Origin: Heterohyrax brucei
Lineage: Eukaryota; Chordata; Mammalia; Hyracoidea; Procaviidae
NCBI GenBank assembly: GCA_028571685.1
Contig: CM053143.1
Coordinates: 143,254,829 to 143,318,828 of the forward strand
Direction: 5' to 3'
Length of the DNA: 64,000 bases
Of this stretch, positions 33,331-58,680 are shown in pieces. Position numbers and translations under genes: made by a program. Positions within the stretch are counted from its first letter, which is position 1. The number at the start of each line of letters is the position of its first letter. Under the pieces are notes generated by a model, which worked only from the letters and a program-made list of their open reading frames with translations, was not told the origin of the DNA and made no database searches.

Positions 33331-33789
33331 GACGAGTAGAGTGATTCTTTTTTTCCCTTTAAGTCCAGGTAAGACTGAGACTTATTTTGGTCTGACAAAT
33401 TATTTCTAGCTGTTGTGATGAGTGAGATAGTCAGAAACACTCCCTTTCTAAGTCATATGTATGTTTCAGAAGGAGTGTTCACTGATAACAATTGGAATCT
33501 GGCATGCAGGTAAATATCACCAGAATCATCAAGTATCTGTTCTGATGCTGAAATGGAGTCAGCAAAGCAATTATTTTCTTAAAAAGTGGTAGTTTTATGG
33601 TAAAAATTACTCCTATCGTATTTTAAAATGTATGCGTGTATTCACATTAAATGTCACAAAATTATTTACTATGGATAGTTTTTTGGATACTAGGTAAGAA
33701 CATTATTTTTGGTTATGCTCACTTGAAGATTTAAAATGTCACGAAATGTAAGTCATTGTTTCACTATAAAGAAGTATGTTTTGTACCTC
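33331..33789. other. Unique non-coding sequence
   Basis: Nothing recognised. Confidence 0.45.
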
Positions 33790-34250
33790 TTCCCACATCA
33801 AATGATTTTTTATTAATTTTAAAGTCTCCTGCTCTTACTGCAGATCTATTGCTCCCTTTAATTTTGTTGGAGCTTGCTTTATAAATGTTGCAACTCTGAT
33901 GTTACATGTGTAAATATTTGTAACTGTCATTTCATCTTGGAGAAGTGACTCTTTTAATCACTGGATAGTGTTCTTTGTCTCCTGTGACAGATTTTGACTT
34001 AAAGTTTATTTTGTCAGATAGTAATATTGCTCCTCTGCCCTCTTTTGGTTACCCTTTGCTTGAAATGATTTTTTTCATTCCTTGACTTCACATATTTATG
34101 TCTCTGTGCCTATGTGTGCCTCTTGTAGACAGAACATAGATCAGTCTTTTTTTAAATCCACTCTGCTATTTGTAGATCTGTCATAAGTATTACGTACCTT
34201 ATATACTACCTTGCATGTCATTATGAGTCTTTTTTTTTTTTTTTTTTCCT
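33790..34250 (-). mobile_element. Old L1 ORF2 5' fragment, antisense
   Basis: The reverse complement resembles the L1 endonuclease to linker region (TTTGTCAGATAGTAATATTG, compare 11735-11755; GTGCCTCTTGTAGACAGAAC, compare 11855-11870). Ends in a T17 run at 34231. Confidence 0.7.
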
Positions 34251-34454
34251 ATTCTTTCATTTTAATTTAGTTAAAAGTCCTCTGGATGGACAGGGTAAAT
34301 TCTGCTTCAGGATCCTTCAAGAGAGATGAGCATAAATGGGAGAAATAATGGACAGTTTGTTATAACTCCAGTGTATATACTGTGAGGATTATGTTCTTTC
34401 AACTGATGATAGAAGTGATAATAGTGGACTGTTACTATGCACCAGGCAGATGCT

Positions 34455-34935
34455 CAGCAATTTATTCATTTAATCTTCACTACAAATTGAAGTTGTCAAA
34501 GATTTCATTTCCCTTGGATCTACAATGGATGCTCATGGAAGCAATAATCAAGAAATCAAGTGACGTATTGCATCGGACGAATCTACAGCAAAAGGCCTTT
34601 GAAAGTGTTAAAAAAAAGTGAAGATGTTACTTTGAAGACTAAGGTGCGCCTGACTCAAGCCATGGTCTTTTCAATCACTTCATATACACGTAAAAGCTCA
34701 ACAGTGAATGCAGAAAATTGAAGAATTGATGCCGCTGAATTACAGTGTTGGTGAAGAATATTGAATATACCATAGACCATCAGAAGAACAAACAAATCTG
34801 TCTTGGAAGAAGTAAGAGTGCTCCTTTGAAACAAGGATGGTGAAACTTGATCTTATGTATTTTGGATGTGTTACCAGGAAATATTTACCAGTTCGTGGAG
34901 AAGGACTTCATGGTTGGCAAAGTGGAGGGTCACAA
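34455..34935 (+). mobile_element. RTE-clade LINE, post-RT fragment
   Basis: Comparable with 28790-29180: GAAGTTGTCAAAGATTTCAT, CTTGGATCTACAATGGATGC, AAACAAATCTGTCTTGGAAG, TTCATGGTTGGCAAAGTGGA. The sequence before the 3' terminus is lost. Confidence 0.85.
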
Positions 34936-35148
34936 AAATTTAAAATGAAAAACATTATGTTATAGACATGAGAGTGGTTTCTGTGAGTTAGGGTATTTAA
35001 TTTGCTTGTTTAGACAGGTATTGTATGTAGGATTTGGTTTATCTTTTTGTCTTTTTTAGTGAGAGTCAGTGTTTTTTATTTTTTTTTGGTAGACTGAAAG
35101 TAGGTTATTGAAATGGTACATCATATTTATGAAGACTTTAGTATTAAG

Positions 35149-35475
35149 GAAACCCTGGTTGCATAGTGGTTAAGTGCTACATTTGCTAATCAAAAGGGTA
35201 AACCCAGTGCTGTTGAGTTGGATCTGACTCAGGGTGACCCTAGAGGCCAGAGTAGAACTGCCTTCTGGAGTATTCAAGGAGCATCTGGTGGATTTGAACG
35301 GCCAACCTTTTGGTTAGCAGCAGTAGCGCTTAACCCACTACACCACCAGGATTTCCCAATCAAAAGGTTGGTAGTTCAAATCTACCAGGTACTACTTAGA
35401 AACTATGGAGCAGTTCTACCAGGCCCTTTAGGATCACTATGAGTCAGAATCAACTCAATAGCTGTGGAGTTTTAG
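35149..35475 (+). repeat. AfroSINE split by a second AfroSINE
   Basis: The outer copy reads plus: head AAACCCTGGTTGCATAGTGG to GCTAATCAAAAGG (35197), resuming at 35358 with AATCAAAAGG then TTGGTAGTTCAAATCTACC, tail ATGAGTCAGAATCAACTCAA. Confidence 0.95.
35198..35357 (-). repeat. AfroSINE inserted in AfroSINE, antisense
   Basis: AAACCCAGTGCTGTTGAGTT, GACTCAGGGTGACCCTAGAG, GGTTAGCAGCAGTAGCGCTT and ACCACCAGGATTTCCC. Flanked by the perfect 10-bp duplication AATCAAAAGG at 35188-35197 and 35358-35367. Confidence 0.96.
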
Positions 35476-35569
35476 TATTAAAATCCACTTACATTTTTAA
35501 TTTCTCGGTTCTAGCCCAAATGATGTTTGAGAAACTCAAATTTAGTTAATAAGGAATTAAGGGCATAGG

Positions 35570-35720
35570 TTTTGATATCATGTGTATGTTGGTTCACACA
35601 TCTACTAAATTTGGTTTACTTTCTGGCTATGCGATCTTAGACAATTTATGTACATTGTTTGAGTCTTGGGTGTTTCATCTGTAATAAATTTAGGAAGTAG
35701 AAGTGATACCAAAAATACTC
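35570..35720 (+). repeat. MIR SINE
   Basis: ACTTTCTGGCTATGCGATCT, TAGACAATTTATG, TTTCATCTGTAATAAATTTA follow the MIR core order. 35721-36436 holds nothing recognisable. Confidence 0.6.
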
Positions 35721-36436
35721 AACAGTTATTATAATATGAGCTTGTATTGATCAGAATGCTGAATGTAAGCAACTAGTCCAGATGTATCAATGCATACTTA
35801 TTTAGAGTTCTTATGTTCATGGAGTCTTTGGAGACAAAAGAATTTGCATTACTGCTGTGGCTTGAGTCAGGTGAACAAATTGCAGTTTCTGTTCCTCCCT
35901 CTGTATACCCCCAGGACCTCCAGCTATACCACCTCAAAAAATCTTCCCAACGTTTTCTAGGAAATTTCTCAAGGGGTGCCTCATATGTGCTAGGTTCTTA
36001 TTTTTAAAAAAGTAGACATGCTTCTTTCAATCAGTGGCTTGCCAAAAATAAAGGACCCTCCAGGCTCAGATGATCAGGGGCCACAGGGGATTGAACAATA
36101 GTCTTCAAACTTTTGCAGCCAGAACCACTCTTGCACTAACCATTGGTAGCCATGGTACCAGCAGGGGACAGCATCCTTCTAGTGTATGCTGGCGTTCTCA
36201 GTGTGGGCATCATTATAAAAGATAAGAGAGAGAGTCTACAAACTGAAATCTTTAGCTAAGGGAAGGTGAAGAAGGCCATGCTTGATGATGCAGTGAATAA
36301 CAATAATACGATGTGTGATATGAGTGTGATAGAAGCAATTGGAAAGTGAACCAAGATTTGGCTCTGCCCATCTGTTCTGCTCTTGGATGCAATGCACTCT
36401 GAAGAGAATTTGTTTTGTTTTTTAATATGTTGCTTG

Positions 36437-37060
36437 GATTGTTCTTGTTGTAAGATGTCATTTAGTCAGTTCCAATTCATAAGTACCTTATGTGTAACAG
36501 AACAAAACACTACCTGGTCTTCTTTAGTCATTGTCCAGATTTTGCATGTGTGTGAGGCGACTGAAAACACCATGTCTTGAGTCAGGTGCACCTTAATCCT
36601 CCAGGTGACATCTTTATAACACTTTTAAGAGATCTTTTGCAGACAGATATGCCTGATATAGTGTGTCATGTGATTTCTTGACTGCTGCTTCCGTAGGTGT
36701 TTATTGTGGAGCTAAGTAAACTGAAATCCTTAACAGCTTCAATCTTTTCTGTCTTTATCATGATGTTGCTTATTGGTCCAGTTGTAAGGACTTTTGTTTG
36801 CTTTATGTTAAAGTGTAATCTATACTGAAGGCTGTAGTCTTTGATCTTCATCAATAAGTGCTACAAGTCCTCTTCACATTCAGTAAACAAGGTTGTGTCA
36901 GCAGCATGTCACAGCTTTTTAATGAGTCTTCCTCCAATCCTGATGCCACTGTCTTCTTCAAATAATCCAGCTTCTTGGATTGTTTGCTTAGTATATAGAC
37001 TGAATAAGTATGATGAGACAGGATTTGCTAAAAATGTAGACCCATTGCACTCTTAGAAAG
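36437..37060 (-). mobile_element. RTE-clade LINE, 3' half, antisense
   Basis: Begins with the inverted RTE end (GTTGTAAGATGTCATTTAGT), then GAACAAAACACTACCTGGTC, CTTGACTGCTGCTTCCGTAG, and AACAAGGTTGTGTCAGCAGC (inverse of the ADD region). Post-RT domain partly deleted. Confidence 0.85.
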
Positions 37061-38174
37061 TCTAAAATCTGAATGCAACTCAGAAGTCCTTTTCTTTTCT
37101 TCTGAATGTCTATATAGCATTTCACAACTTATTGCACTCATTTTTGGTATTTTAGTTTGTGGCTTTTTACTTTTACTTAATTGTTTAATGTATTTGTGGG
37201 ATCCCTATGGTTTTGTTCTATCTGCATTGCCTGGATATTTCATAAATGCGGGAGAAAGTTTATATTTCTCGTACATTCTAAAATTTAAAAAAATACACAC
37301 AAAAAATGGCCATTGAGAATTAAGGTTACAGATCATATTGGTGTTTTGTCAAAGAATAATTCCTATAATGATAGAAAATAAGATCAGACTTTCTGTAACT
37401 TTAATACGGAACACAGATATTTGTTGGTTCTAGTGAGTAGATACAAGAGATATTTTAAGGGCTATACTTCATTATAAACCAGACGTCAAGAGAGTCCTGT
37501 GAGTCCAGAGCAAGACGGTAACACGAGAAGTTGTAGTCTCCTGTCCTCCCAGCCACACCACCAATAAATAAATAAATAATGACAGATCAACTTAGTCAGA
37601 ACTCTCTGGCAATCAGTTAAAGGGTTAAAACAATTGAAGCCAGAAAAATGTGATGGTAAGAAATCTACAGTTTTCTACCAAACTGCACCTCTTGCCTTCC
37701 CTGACTTTGTATGACTATTTTAAAGTGACAGTAATCTGCATTCTCATGAAGAAGACTTTAGAAAGTGGCTCCAAATGATAGACCCTCATCTTCTGTCACA
37801 GATAGTTTATAGGAAGTTATCCTAAATGAAGGCAGCACTTTCCCTATGAAAAGTTCTTGTGCCATCTGTTTTACATTGTGTAATTTTTTACTTCCATTGT
37901 ATTATAATTATGCAGAGTTACAATGAAGTCTGGCAAAAATAAATATAAAGAAATAAGTATAAAATGATTTACTGATGTGATGTGACATTGCACTGTTTTG
38001 ATATGTTCAGAGATATTACATGATGTGTTCAGTGGGTCAGTCCTTACTAACAGTGCACTGTACAAAGCTGAATGTACTGTCATTTGTGTCCCATGGCCTC
38101 AGATAATTTGTGTCTCTGACTACCACTGAAAATGCGTGTCTTCTAGCATGCCCAAGAAGAATTATTAAGTATAT
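37061..38174. other. Non-coding sequence upstream of CNGA1
   Basis: AT-rich, with a short AATA run at 37562-37580. No gene recognised. Confidence 0.5.
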
Positions 38175-38362
38175 TGATGGCACAGTGCTGAAAATACTTG
38201 ACTGCTAACTAAAATGTCAGTGGTGTGAAGGTACCAGCTGCCCTGGGGGAGAAAGACATGGCATTCTGCTTCATAAATATTTACAGCCTTGGAACTCTAC
38301 AAGGCAGTTCTGTTCTGCAGGGTTGCTGCGAGCCAGAGTCGACTCAATGGCAGTGGGTTTTG
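38175..38362 (+). repeat. AfroSINE, long variant
   Basis: Carries the extra block GAGAAAGACATGGCATTCTG, CTTCATAAATATTTACAGCC, then AGGGTTGCTGCGAGCCAGAG and a GTGGGTTTTG tail. It ends about 210 bp before the first coding exon of CNGA1. Confidence 0.9.
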
Positions 38363-38551
38363 ATTTATTCAAATGTATATGTGCTTCCAGAATGTATGGC
38401 TACCCTTTATGTACATAAACACACTCTTTTTGAAGATAGGGATATGTGGTTTCTATTTTTATAAGAGTCTGCTATGACAGCCTTAGAAAAATGGTACAGT
38501 GAAACTTTTCGTTACATATGTAAATACATTTTTTAAAAACCCTCCCAATAA

Positions 38552-38573
38552 TAAAATTTCTTTTCTTCCAGAT
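38552..38573 (+). promoter_or_regulatory. Splice acceptor immediately upstream of CNGA1 start codon
   Basis: A pyrimidine-rich tract ends in CAG at 38569-38571, then two bases, then ATG. The -3 position of the first start codon would come from an upstream non-coding exon. This shows CNGA1 transcription starts further upstream, in this window or beyond it. Confidence 0.75.
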
Positions 38574-53302
<14,729 letters not shown>

Positions 53303-53617
53303 AAAGCTATCCTTTTTGTTTTGTGATTATTATACTCAATGGTAAATTATAAGAAGAGGAAGGCTGTCCTGGGGAATTTTTCCATAAGGAGTATGTACCT
53401 TGGTACCAGGCACAAAACCCACACATTGACATGTGAGGTACTTACCGTGCATAAAGAACAATTGTACTTGGGGATTTTTCACAATAATGCTCAAAGACAT
53501 AAGCTGATAAACTGTATCTCCCAAGTTCTCCACATGTGTTTCATTTATGTAATCATCTTCATAAAAGTAAACAAATATCCCTCACCTTCACGCAACTGCA
53601 ATAATTTGAATCTCATC

Positions 53618-54000
53618 TGGGCTAAGCCCAGAGTTCTGGTTTGATGATCCCTGACCCCAAATCTATGAGTCCTGCTGATGCCTGCCTTGGACAGGTGGCA
53701 GATTCTTGTGTCAAAAGCTTGGGATAAGAAGAGTTTAGTTGATTCCTTTCTGATGACTTTCACCAAGTCATTGGGGAAAGACAGCAGGGTCTAAGCTGTC
53801 AGGGAGCATTCCAGTGTAGACATATTGGAAATATGATGCAAAGATTCAAGACTAGGTTCCAATTTCATCAAGGAATGAGAAAAACAAGCAAACTAAACAG
53901 GACATATGCAGCTTTGAGAAGACTCATGGTAAGGGTGATGACCTGCTTCGTGTGGGCACCAAAGCAGGAGCTCATCTGTTGGCAATCCAGAAGGCTGAGG
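53618..54000 (+). repeat. Duplicated block, copy 1 (in CNGA1 3' UTR)
   Basis: Runs collinear with 55518-55866: both share CCAGAGTT then TGGTTTGATGA, AGGTGGCAGATTCTT, TTCATCAAGGAAT and GGGTGATGACCTGCT. Clear indels between copies. Family not recognised. Confidence 0.85.
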
Positions 54001-54080
54001 AGTAAACTGTGTTCGGAATACCTGGGCACTACCATCCATATCATGTTTGGAATACCATTTAAGAAAAAGAATTAGAAAAT

Positions 54081-54086
54081 AATAAA
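54081..54086 (+). terminator. Candidate polyadenylation signal AATAAA of CNGA1
   Basis: AATAAA in an A-rich context 779 nt after the stop, followed by a T-rich stretch with TTGTTTG near 54118. It is the first canonical hexamer I find downstream of the stop. Confidence 0.5.
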
Positions 54087-54482
54087 GGAAAATTAATTCT
54101 AAAATTATAATGAATATTGTTTGATAATCTAGTAGGAAGTTTAGGACTGTGTAGAGCTTCAGGGTCATTTTAAGTGCCTTCACTATTAGGTGCCATAGGA
54201 CTTAGCAAAGGTGGTAGACAGAAACTTCTTACTGATAAAAACATGATAAATCAGACTTTACAAATACACACACATAAACACTGAAATATGTAACCTTGAA
54301 AATCATAAGATGTTGTGAAATCTTTTTACACTAAATTAAAAAAAAAAACAAACTGATTATTGAGGCCTGAGAGTAATGGCTATTATCTAACTTCTCGGAC
54401 TGACCAGCAGCAAGAAAAAAGGATAAAAGTAATAATGCTTCTGGGATATTAATAAGGAAAATTTCTGTAGCAGTAGGAAAAA

Positions 54483-54641
54483 AATCAAACCCTTTGCTAT
54501 TGAGTTAATTATGTCTCATAATGATCTTATAGGACAGAGTAGAACTGCCCCCATAGGGTGTCCAAGAGCAATTGGTGGATTTGAACTGCCAACCTTTGGT
54601 TAGCAGCCATAGCTCTCAACCATTGTACCACAGGAACTCCA
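54483..54641 (-). repeat. AfroSINE, antisense
   Basis: ATCAAACCCTTTGCTATTGA, GGACAGAGTAGAACTGCCCC, CTCAACCATTGTACCACAGG. Confidence 0.93.
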
Positions 54642-54654
54642 CTAGGAGTCCTGA

Positions 54655-54818
54655 AAGTTCTATGGACCATCATCAGTGTCACCTGGGAACTTATTAGAAA
54701 TGCAGAATCTCAGTCAGGCCCACCCCAACCCTACTGTATCAGAATCTGCATTTTAACAAGATCCCTCAAGTCACTCGTACATGTATTGAAGCTTGAGAAG
54801 CACTTCTGTAGAGAACCA
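54655..54818 (+). repeat. MER5A-like DNA transposon relic
   Basis: CATCAGTGTCACCTGGGAAC, TATTAGAAATGCAGAATCTC, GTATCAGAATCTGCATTTTA, GAGAAGCACTTCTGTAGAG: a well-preserved MER5A order. Confidence 0.85.
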
Positions 54819-55517
54819 GGAAGGGGTTAATAAGAGGGTGATTTTAGACGAGCAAAATGAACTATGTGACAAGTGTGTGGCCACAGAATACACCACAAAT
54901 TAATTATACAAAGTTTTCAGTCTTAAGCACATATGTTTAAAAAATTATTCTTGACACCGATCACTGGAGTTGATACAGGATTTCTATCTCTGCCAGAAGT
55001 AGTGTGACTTAACATGGCTTCTTATTAATTTGGCCTTTCAGATATTAACATGAACTTCAATCAATATTTGTAAGGGTGTAATTTATCCTACCAAAAGAAT
55101 ATCTACTAAACTACACATTATGTCTTTGCAGTCTTGTGTTTCCTTTTTATATTTTGCTTCAGTATCAGCTGGTAAGCTTTTCTGTAATACACAGGAAGCA
55201 TTTAGTCCTGGAATGGGTCAGGGTTATATGGAATATGCAACACGGTTTCTATCTGAGACAAGTCTTCCTTTTAGTCTCTTTTATTTCTCATCCTTATTAC
55301 TCCTTCTCTTTCACCTATATTTTATTCTTTTTCTTTATGCTCTTTCTTGCCTGTTATAGAAAGCTTTGAAGACACTTGAAAGCGGCCTGCTGGCTTCTGA
55401 TATCAGACAGGTATGGTAAGGCAGGAGTGAGTGGGGGTTATACTGGTGGATCAGGCCTGGCTCCCGAGGAGAAGCAGCCTGATCACAGCACCCAGGGGGA
55501 TGAGTGCTCTGAGGATA
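54819..55517. other. Non-coding sequence
   Basis: Nothing recognised. Overlapping short ORFs at 55120-55369 have no family resemblance. Confidence 0.45.
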
Positions 55518-55866
55518 ATCTGGGTTAAACCCAGAGTTTTGGTTTGATGACGCCTGATAGCAAATCTATAAGTCCTGTTGATACCTACCTTGGATAGGTG
55601 GCAGATTCTTATTTCAAAGATTTAGGATAAGGAAGGCTTAGTTGGTTCCTTTCTCATGACTTTTCCCAGGCAGTGGGTTCAGGCAGTGGCTATAAGCTAT
55701 CAGTAAGAGTTCCAGTGTAGACATCTAGAAATACAGTGCAAAGGTTCAAGACCAGGTTCCAGTTTCATCAAGGAATTAAAAAACCAAACAAAACAAGATA
55801 ACCAGTAAGGGTGATGACCTGCTACATGCAGCAGCAAAGCAGGAGTTCACCCATTAGCAAGCCAGA
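55518..55866 (+). repeat. Duplicated block, copy 2
   Basis: Second copy of the 53618-54000 block, about 1.9 kb downstream in the same orientation. Starts CTGGGTTAAACCCAGAGTTT, ends near AGCAAAGCAGGAGTTCACCC. Confidence 0.85.
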
Positions 55867-55894
55867 GACCAGCCATTTCCAGGCTTATCCCAGA

Positions 55895-56070
55895 CTCTGG
55901 AGTCACTGGGTGGTGCAAAGGGTGGACGGGCTGACTGTTACTTAGAAAGGTTGGAGGTGTTAGGCCATGCAAAGCCTCTGAGGAAGAAAGGCCTGGGAAA
56001 CTTTCAAAAAACCAGCCATTGAAAGTCCTGTGGAGGTGAGTTCTACTCCGACACATGTGGGGTCTCCAGG
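55895..56070 (+). repeat. AfroSINE-related SINE, GGTGGTGCAAA variant
   Basis: GAGTCACTGGGTGGTGCAAA, AAGAAAGGCCTGGGAAACTT, ACCAGCCATTGAAAGTCCTG, CTACTCCGACACATGTGGGG. Same subfamily as 15110-15285. Confidence 0.85.
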
Positions 56071-56147
56071 AGCTGAATAATCATCTTGCTAGCAACTGGT
56101 ATTCCAGACTAACTGGCTGTCCAGATTTGGCTGTGTAATAAATTGAG

Positions 56148-56345
56148 ACTAAGGTCTCTGAGTGGTGCAAGTGGTTCACAATGGGCTGCTGAGCTAAGAG
56201 TTTGGGGTTTCAGCACACCTAGCTGCTCCACGAAGAAAGTCCAAGTTGCTACTGTAAAGATTATAGCTAAGAAAACCCTACAGGCAGCTCTGCTCTGTAA
56301 CACACGTTGTCACCACAAGCGGGGATCAACTCAGTGGCAACGGGG
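56148..56345 (+). repeat. AfroSINE, long variant
   Basis: GTCTCTGAGTGGTGCAAGTG, ACTGTAAAGATTATAGCTAA, GAAAACCCTACAGGCAGCTC, TCAACTCAGTGGCAACGGGG. Confidence 0.88.
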
Positions 56346-56369
56346 TGCATCAAGACATGAGCTGACCCA

Positions 56370-56533
56370 AACCAAACCAGACCCACTGCCGTCTCATGGA
56401 TTGAGACTCACCGTGACCCTATAGGACAGTAGAAATGTTTCATAGAGTTTCCAAGGAGCACCTGGTGGATTCGAACCACAGATCTTTTGGTTAGCAGATG
56501 TGGCACTTAACTGCTATACCACCACGGTTGCCA
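56370..56533 (-). repeat. AfroSINE, antisense
   Basis: AAACCAGACCCACTGCCGTC, TGACCCTATAGGACAGTAGA, GGATTCGAACCACAGATCTT, CTGCTATACCACCACGGTTG. Confidence 0.95.
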
Positions 56534-56971
56534 CATGAACATGCTTGGCAAAAAACATAAGTCTGAGGTTAGAGTCTGAAGATCCTTAAAGTCTATGTTA
56601 GAGAGGAGTTAAAGACAGAATTTTCTAAGACCCAGTTGTGCTGGGCAGTGATAGAATTAGGAGCCTTACTTAACTAATTTTTCTGATGAGTATTTACCCC
56701 TCTTCTGAAACTTTATTATACGGTAACATTATCACAGTGATATATAGCTTCAAAATTTTGTATTCTTTTTTAAATGTCAACTTCGTGAAACAATCATCAG
56801 ATGATGTGATTAAGCTTGACATCACTAGGTGGCAATGTTGGCTTACAATTAACAATACACGACAGGCTACTTTGACAAGCCAAGCCAAGTGCCGTCGAGT
56901 CAGATCCGACAAGGAACGTTAAAATCAAACCTGGAACTATATATTTTTGCCCATAAATATGATGGATAATA
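56534..56971. other. Non-coding sequence with a lone SINE tail piece
   Basis: 56877-56920 (AAGCCAAGCCAAGTGCCGTC, GAGTCAGATCCGAC) is a short antisense AfroSINE/RTE tail. Nothing else recognised. Confidence 0.5.
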
Positions 56972-57898
56972 TCTTAGTTATCTAGCGCTGCTATAATGGA
57001 AACACTATAAGTAGATGCCTTTAACAAACAGAAGTTTATTCTCTGATGGTCTAGGAGGTTAGGAGTCTGAACTGGGGGCAAGTTCAGGGAAAGGCTTCCT
57101 GTCTCTGTAGGCTCTGGAGGAAAGCTTTGTCATCAGTCTTCCTCAAGACTAGGAGCTTCTTCTCAGCACAGGAACTGTGGGTCCAAAGACACACTATTCT
57201 CCTGGTTCTTGTATCTTGGTAGCATGAGGTCCCCAAGTCTCTCTGCTCACTTCTCTCTTTTGTATCTCAAAAGAAATTGGTTTCACACAATCTAATCTTG
57301 TAGAACAAAGAAGACAGAAAAGTCAATCCTTTGAATTGTGCTGCTGGAGAAGAATGTTGACTGTACCATGGACCATCCAAAGAACAAACAGATCTGTCTT
57401 GGAAGAAGTACAACCAGAGTGCTCCTTGGAAGCAAAGATGGCAAGACTGCGTCTTACATACTTTGGACATGTTGTCAGGGAAGATCAGTCCCTGGAGAAG
57501 GACATCCTGCTTGGTAGAGGGGAGGGTCAGTGGAAAAGAGGAAGACTCTCAACAAGATGGGCTGACATTGTGGCTGCAACAATGGGCTTAAGCTCAAAAG
57601 CAATTCTGGACATGGAGCAAGACTGGGCAGGGTTTTGTTCTGTTGTTCACAAGGTTGCTATGAGTCAGACCAACTCGATGGCCCATAACAACAACAACAA
57701 CAATCTTGTAGATTGAGTTCTGCCTCATCAGCATAACTGCTGCCAAACCCAGCTCACTAACATTACACAGATAGGATTTATAATAAGTTGGAAAAATCAC
57801 ACCAGATGCTAAAATGGTAGACAATCACACAACATTGGGAGGCATGGCCTAGACAAGTTGACAGACATTATTTGGAGGCACAGTTTGATTCCTGAGAG
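56972..57898 (-). mobile_element. MaLR-type solo LTR, antisense, split by an RTE
   Basis: ATATCTTAGTTATCTAGCGC, CAGAAGTTTATTCTCTGATG up to 57303. It resumes at 57712 (ATTGAGTTCTGCCTCATCAG) and ends GTTTGATTCCTGAGA near 57898. Non-coding. Confidence 0.82.
57304..57701 (+). mobile_element. RTE-clade LINE 3' end inserted in LTR
   Basis: About 398 bp, 5'-truncated. It reads MCCWRRMLTVPWTIQRTNRS to VHKVAMSQTNSMAHN, the RTE C-terminus, with a CAA-repeat tail. Flanked by a perfect 10-bp duplication AATCTTGTAG at 57294-57303 and 57702-57711. It is the best-preserved RTE terminus here. Confidence 0.94.
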
Positions 57899-57983
57899 AT
57901 AGTAAACTCACTGATTTTAATAAAGGAATTATTTTTTTTCTAATATGGATGTTTCCAAAAGGTTTTGGCATAGCAAAATATGT

Positions 57984-58045
57984 TGTTGATGTTAGTTGCC
58001 ATTGAGTTGGTTCCAACTCATTGTGACCCTATGTAGGTAGAGTAT
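57984..58045 (-). repeat. RTE/AfroSINE tail fragment, antisense
   Basis: GTTAGTTGCCATTGAGTTGG, TTCCAACTCATTGTGACCCT. Too short to assign to SINE or RTE. Confidence 0.7.
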
Positions 58046-58254
58046 ATTTGGTACAGTGAGTTACCTAATGTGGTCTTTTTAGCCACACTGGTCTGGTAAC
58101 TCCCAAATTACTCATAGCTTACTAAGTGAATTAGACAGCTTACTAACGATGCAAACAAGGTGCATGGAAGCTCTGTGGTTGGGACCATGAAAATAAATGT
58201 ATGAAACTCTAATGAGGGGATTGATCAATAGAACATAAACCTATTTAAACTGAA

Positions 58255-58680
58255 AACACCACCACTTGTCTGTCAGTTTGCTTTCCAATGGTGGCTTGTG
58301 TGTTGCTATGATACTAGAAGCTACGCCTCTGGTATTTCCAATGATGGACATATTTCAGTGGAGCTTCTAGTCAAAGAAAGGTCTGGCAATCTACTTCCAA
58401 AAATTAGCCAGTAAAAGCCTTATCAGTCACAATAGGACACTGTTCAGCTCACCTGCTTTGGACACACATGAGGAAGACATCACATTTGGTGAAGGAGAAT
58501 GACAACGGGGGCAAGGGAGACCCTCAGTGAGGTGAACTGACACAAACAGCCTCAGTGATGGACTCGAACACGCTGACAGGTACCAGGATGGCACAGGGCC
58601 AGGCAACGTTCATTCTGTTGTTCGTAAGGTTGGCCTGAGTCTCAGTTGACTCTACGGCAGCTAACAAGCAACAACAAAAT
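58255..58680 (+). mobile_element. RTE-derived composite (SINE-like body fused to RTE 3' end)
   Basis: Left part (CCACTTGTCTGTCAGTTTGC, GTTGCTATGATACTAGAAGC, AGGTCTGGCAATCTACTTCC) matches the body of the 2133 SINE. Right part (TTTGGACACACATGAGGAAG, GCACAGGGCCAGGCAACG, CTAACAAGCAACAACAAAAT) is the RTE terminus. Confidence 0.7.

Larger units (their letters stand above)
53303..54105 (+). other. CNGA1: CNGA1 3' UTR (end inferred)
   Basis: Sequence after the stop to about 20 bases past an AATAAA at 54081. The end is inferred from that signal only. Part of this UTR (from about 53618) is the first copy of a repeated block seen again at 55518. Weaker or later poly(A) sites cannot be excluded. Confidence 0.55.

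Noticed and set aside
57336-57716. 126-codon ORF as a candidate host gene.
   Set aside because: It is the RTE C-terminus, with a defined target-site duplication around it.
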